The notes under the pieces: generated by a model
Database searches by the model: none
What the model was told of the DNA's origin: nothing
Seen by the model: the letters and a program-made list of their open reading frames with translations, nothing else
Shown: piece after piece, positions 60,810 to 64,000 of the stretch
Position numbering within the stretch: the stretch's first letter is position 1
Layout of the letters: each line of letters begins with the position of its first letter
Assembly: GCA_964521255.1 (NCBI GenBank)
Contig: CAZFRM010000001.1
Span: forward strand, 496,001 to 560,000
Direction: 5' to 3'
Length of the DNA: 64,000 nucleotides
DNA from: ZC4RG29 sp964521255
Lineage (GTDB): Bacteria > Bacteroidota > Bacteroidia > Cytophagales > Cyclobacteriaceae
Position numbers and translations under genes: made by a program

Positions 60810-61577
60810 TCATTTTGGACTTAAAAAGTTAACCACCTCATCTACAAATTCCCTGGGTTTTTCGGCCTGAACCCAATGGCCTGTATCCAGTGTAACCAGT
60901 ATAGCCTTCGGAAAATTTATTTTGATCTCAACAAGGTCCGAATCATCAACATAATTTGAATGCTTACCTCTAATGAATAGCGTCGGTTTCTCAAATTTCA
61001 TTTGCCCAAGAATACCATCACCAACATTTTCTATATTCTTGTCTAGTGCTGGTAAATTAATTTTCCAGTTAAAACCTCCCTCTGGCTTGCGATGAAGATT
61101 TTTCAACAGGAACTGGCGAACGTCAGCTTCGGGGACATATTCAGCAAGAAAACTATCCGCATCATTTCTTGAATGAATGGTACGTATTGGTATTGCTTTA
61201 AGTCCCTCAAGAATATTATCGTGCTTTACGGTATAGCTTTTTGGGGCGATGTCAACAACGATAAGTTTACTGGTCAGCTCCGGATGGGCAGTGGCGAATT
61301 TCATAGCGGTCTTCCCACCCAAACTATGCCCGATAAGGATAGGATCGGATATTGAATTGGTGACCAGGAATTCGTGCAGGTCATCCGCAAGCACATCATA
61401 GTTAAAAACATCATCATGGGGAGACTGACCATGATTACGTTGGTCGATGAGGTAGACTCGATATTGGTCGGCAAGCATTTTAGCTTGTGTTAGCCAATTG
61501 TCTGATGATCCGAAAAGACCGTGAAGAATAACCAAAGGTTGTCCATTTCCCCCCAGTTCCCTGTAAAATAGTTTCAT
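60810..61577 (-). CDS. Alpha/beta hydrolase (esterase-like, YbfF type)
   Basis: The 255-residue protein has the oxyanion region ILHGLFGSSDNWL, the nucleophile elbow GHSLGGKT (Ser), and catalytic acid and His near FIRGKHSNYV and TLDTGHWVQAEKP. Length and the LHGLFGSSDNW opening match the YbfF esterase family; the substrate is unknown. An open frame continues in phase after its stop. It is divergent from lysA. Confidence 0.9.
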   Translation of the reverse strand: MKLFYRELGGNGQPLVILHGLFGSSDNWLTQAKMLADQYRVYLIDQRNHGQSPHDDVFNYDVLADDLHEFLVTNSISDPILIGHSLGGKTAMKFATAHPELTSKLIVVDIAPKSYTVKHDNILEGLKAIPIRTIHSRNDADSFLAEYVPEADVRQFLLKNLHRKPEGGFNWKINLPALDKNIENVGDGILGQMKFEKPTLFIRGKHSNYVDDSDLVEIKINFPKAILVTLDTGHWVQAEKPREFVDEVVNFLSPK

Positions 61578-61616
61578 TCGTCAAAAGTAAGACGCAAAAT
61601 TAAATTAATGCATTGG

Positions 61617-61624
61617 TATATTTG
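61617..61624 (+). promoter_or_regulatory. Candidate lysA -7 element (TATATTTG)
   Basis: TATATTTG matches TAnnTTTG exactly and ends 17 bp before the lysA ATG. No clear -33 TTTG precedes it. Confidence 0.35.
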
Positions 61625-61641
61625 GGGCTTTTAAAAATACA

Positions 61642-62874
61642 ATGGAATTAGCAGGCAAGACGTACACGATTCAGGGTATACCGGTGCTGGACATTTGCAA
61701 GGAATTTGGCACACCGGTTTTTGTATATGACGCAGAGAAAATCATTAACCAGTTAAAAAGTTTAAAAGGCGCTTTTTCTCAAACCAATGTAAAGATCAAG
61801 TTCGCGGCTAAGGCATTGACGAATATTTCGGTTTTAAAACTCCTGAAGAATAATGGAGCCGGAGTAGACGTAGTTTCAATTGAGGAGGCACAAATTGCAC
61901 TTGGCGCCGGTTTTTATCCTGAAGAAATAATGTTCACACCAAATTGTGTTGACTACAAAGAAATTCAGGAAGGCGTACGCCTCGGCCTGGTTGTAAATCT
62001 GGACAATCTTTCTGTTCTGCAAAAATTTGGAGAGGAGTACGGATCATCTTATCCGTGCGGAATTCGTCTTAACCCACATATCATGGCCGGAGGGAATTAC
62101 AAAATTTCAACAGGCCATAGCAATTCAAAATTTGGCATCTCTATCTACCAGCTTCCGCAGATTATAGAGCTGGTTATGAAGTACGATATCAAAGTGAATG
62201 GACTGCATATTCACACCGGATCTGATATTACAGAGTCTGAAGTTTTTTTGAAGATGGCGGAAATTCTCTTTGGAATAGCACGGGAATTTCCAGACCTGGA
62301 ATTCATTGACTTTGGTAGTGGCTTTAAAGTTGCCTATAAAGATGGCGACATGGTAACGAATGTGTACGACCTGGGATTGAAGCTTAGCAAAGCTTTTGAA
62401 GAATTCTGTGCACAGTATGGAAGAAAGCTTGAATTATGGATTGAACCCGGTAAATATTTAGTAAGTGAAGCCGGTTACTTCTTTGTTAAAACCAGTGTAA
62501 TTAAATCAACACCTTCAGTAACCTTTGTAGGTGTTAATTCCGGATTGAATCACCTGATCAGGCCGATGATGTATGAGGCGTATCATCACATCATTAATGT
62601 TTCTAATGTAGGAGGATCTCAAAAACTATATACCATAGTTGGCTATATATGTGAAACAGATACGTTTGGCTCTGACAGGAAACTTAATGAAGTAAGAGAA
62701 GGTGATATTCTCGTTATGAAAAATGCCGGAGCCTATTGTTATTCAATGGCATCTAATTACAATTCACGATTAAAACCTGCCGAAGTTATGGTGCTTGATG
62801 GGGAAGCTAAGCTTATCCGCAAACGTGAAACTTTTGACGATTTGCTTCGTGGGCAGATCGACATCGGACTTTAA
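61642..62874 (+). CDS. lysA: Diaminopimelate decarboxylase
   Basis: LysA makes lysine from meso-diaminopimelate with PLP. The 410-residue protein has the PLP lysine region KIKFAAKALTNISVL, GLHIHTGSDITE, DFGSGFKV, EPGKYLVSEAGYF, and the C-terminal ICETDTFGSDRKL and NAGAYCYSMASNYNSR motifs. Complete and of normal length. No other lysine gene lies in view. Confidence 0.95.
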   Translation: MELAGKTYTIQGIPVLDICKEFGTPVFVYDAEKIINQLKSLKGAFSQTNVKIKFAAKALTNISVLKLLKNNGAGVDVVSIEEAQIALGAGFYPEEIMFTPNCVDYKEIQEGVRLGLVVNLDNLSVLQKFGEEYGSSYPCGIRLNPHIMAGGNYKISTGHSNSKFGISIYQLPQIIELVMKYDIKVNGLHIHTGSDITESEVFLKMAEILFGIAREFPDLEFIDFGSGFKVAYKDGDMVTNVYDLGLKLSKAFEEFCAQYGRKLELWIEPGKYLVSEAGYFFVKTSVIKSTPSVTFVGVNSGLNHLIRPMMYEAYHHIINVSNVGGSQKLYTIVGYICETDTFGSDRKLNEVREGDILVMKNAGAYCYSMASNYNSRLKPAEVMVLDGEAKLIRKRETFDDLLRGQIDIGL

Positions 62875-62985
62875 GTGACAGGGTTTCAATTCGACCACTC
62901 CTCGAGTCTCTAATTGCTTCAAAATAAAAACCGTAGAACTATGGAGGTTAATTGATAGTTTTAAGGAGATTGAAAATTGTATCGC

Positions 62986-64000
62986 ATGGTTAAAAAGTTT
63001 GTCTTTTTCTCTTTCTTATCTTTTGTTTTATTCTCCCAGGATGTCCTAAGCCAGGTACTAAAAAAAGTAAATTGGACTACCGAAGTTTCAAAGAAAGATG
63101 TTAAAGTCGGTGAAGAGGTAGAACTCGTCTTTAAAGCAAAAATTGATGATGGATGGTACATCTATTCAGTTGACTTTGAAGACTGTGGTCCTATACCGAT
63201 GACGGTATCCTATGATCAAAAAGATGGGTTTGAACTTGTTGGCACCCTGCGTGCAATAAAAGACAAAACAAAACACGATGCCATCTTCGGTTGTGATGTT
63301 CGAATATTTGAACACACCGGTGAGTTCAGGCAAACAGTCAGAATTCTTTCATCTCAGTCTATATCAATTAAAGGGTCTTTTGAAGGGCAGGTATGTTCTG
63401 AAAAAGAGGGATTGTGTGTTTTGTTCGATGGAGATTTCACACATGAACTTCAGGTCTCTGGTGGAACGGCACCCATTACAAAAAATGAAGTTATAGAAAA
63501 GACCGGGTTGAAGACGGAGTCAGTTAAGGATTCCCTGGCAAACGAAACACCTTCTGCTGACACGAGTGCCACATTGCCGTTACAAGAAACCTACACTAAA
63601 AATAATGGGCCCATTTTAGATAAATCCATTTTGGAAGGCGAAGCCTCTTATGGGAATGATTCATTCGGAGCCCTTTTAATAATTGCCTTTATCGCCGGTT
63701 TGGCTTCTCTTATCACACCCTGCGTGTTCCCCATGGTGCCAATGACGGTGACCTTTTTTTTAAGGGATAATCAAAATAAGAAAGAAGGAATTAAGAAGGG
63801 TTTAATTTTCGGAATCTCGATAATCGCGATATATACAACTGCCGGAACTTTATTTGCTGTTCTCCTGGGTACCGATGGGTTGAATGCACTTGCAACGCAT
63901 TGGGCTCCTAATCTTTTTGTGTTTATTATTTTTCTTGTTTTTGCTCTTTCATTCTTCGGACTGTTTGAAATAAACGCTCCGCATAAGCTTGTCAATAAAG
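62986..64000 (+). CDS. DsbD-family thiol:disulfide interchange protein, 3' truncated
   Basis: DsbD-type proteins move electrons from the cytosol to periplasmic thiol systems. The frame has a signal peptide (about 1-20), an N-terminal beta-sandwich (about 25-150) with a Cys pair spaced as in DsbD-alpha (GQVCSEKEGLCVLF), and a Ser/Thr-rich linker. The membrane core then begins with LITPCVFPMVPMTVTF (Cys246 in the PCVFPM motif). The remainder, probably with more helices and a C-terminal thioredoxin domain, lies beyond the window end. No stop is found up to base 64000. Confidence 0.88.
   Translation, partial: MVKKFVFFSFLSFVLFSQDVLSQVLKKVNWTTEVSKKDVKVGEEVELVFKAKIDDGWYIYSVDFEDCGPIPMTVSYDQKDGFELVGTLRAIKDKTKHDAIFGCDVRIFEHTGEFRQTVRILSSQSISIKGSFEGQVCSEKEGLCVLFDGDFTHELQVSGGTAPITKNEVIEKTGLKTESVKDSLANETPSADTSATLPLQETYTKNNGPILDKSILEGEASYGNDSFGALLIIAFIAGLASLITPCVFPMVPMTVTFFLRDNQNKKEGIKKGLIFGISIIAIYTTAGTLFAVLLGTDGLNALATHWAPNLFVFIIFLVFALSFFGLFEINAPHKLVNK

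Noticed and set aside
1..64000. CRISPR arrays, tRNA/rRNA genes, phage or insertion-sequence transposases
   Set aside because: No repeat-spacer series, tRNA-like T-loops or transposase motifs were found when reading both strands by eye.

Overview
The window is a 64 kb piece of chromosome from a low-to-mid GC member of the Bacteroidota, most likely a gliding Cytophagales-type bacterium. The evidence is a GldJ-type gliding lipoprotein, the long IspH form of this phylum, a DUF4175 protein, a two-component propeller/Y_Y_Y sensor, many Bacteroidota-type lipoproteins and secreted proteins, and several TAnnTTTG-like promoter elements. No tRNA, rRNA, CRISPR array, phage or transposase gene was seen. 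Both window edges cut a gene: mfd on the left and a DsbD-family gene on the right.

Layout. 1-4.5 kb: mfd (5' truncated), a small antisense gene, gldJ. 4.6-9.5 kb: a secreted TPR-CHAT caspase-like protein facing an operon of ECF sigma factor, membrane anti-sigma-like TPR protein and an unknown protein. 9.7-12.1 kb: small genes (PepSY-like, orphan LuxR HTH, ComF, AhpD-like). 12.2-23.1 kb: a rightward run of DUF4175, RsbW-like ATPase, ybeY, mnmG, methyltransferase, Ig-like lipoprotein and TPR protein. It holds two parS-like palindromes just before mnmG and a DnaA-box-like AT-rich gap at 21 kb. 23.3-29.4 kb: a MarR-fadN-fadA-fadE beta-oxidation operon. 29.5-32.4 kb: small membrane, secreted, redoxin, TlpA and VOC genes, with an AT-rich gap carrying a perfect DnaA box. 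32.5-39.4 kb: recG and a split sensor/kinase pair. 39.5-45 kb: DinB, PBP4, NagZ, an oxidoreductase and ispH. 45-53 kb: a mini-gene, DegQ-type protease, rRNA methyltransferase, M20 hydrolase, Rieske protein and metallo-hydrolase. 53-60 kb: GAF protein, PrsW, thioredoxin-like protein, nitroreductase and metK, with large inverted repeats between them. 60-64 kb: RsmI paralogue, DUF2905, hydrolase, lysA, dsbD.

How the genes relate. Most of the window is housekeeping: DNA repair, tRNA and rRNA modification, SAM, lysine and isoprenoid synthesis, envelope maintenance and fatty-acid oxidation. The most unusual locus is the TPR-CHAT protease beside an ECF sigma/anti-sigma operon. It resembles in outline the protease-controlled sigma release known from type III-E CRISPR (Craspase), but here it is predicted to work across the envelope and without CRISPR. 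The second theme is replication: the parS pair and the DnaA-box clusters suggest that this segment lies near the chromosome origin, although dnaA, parA and parB are not in view.
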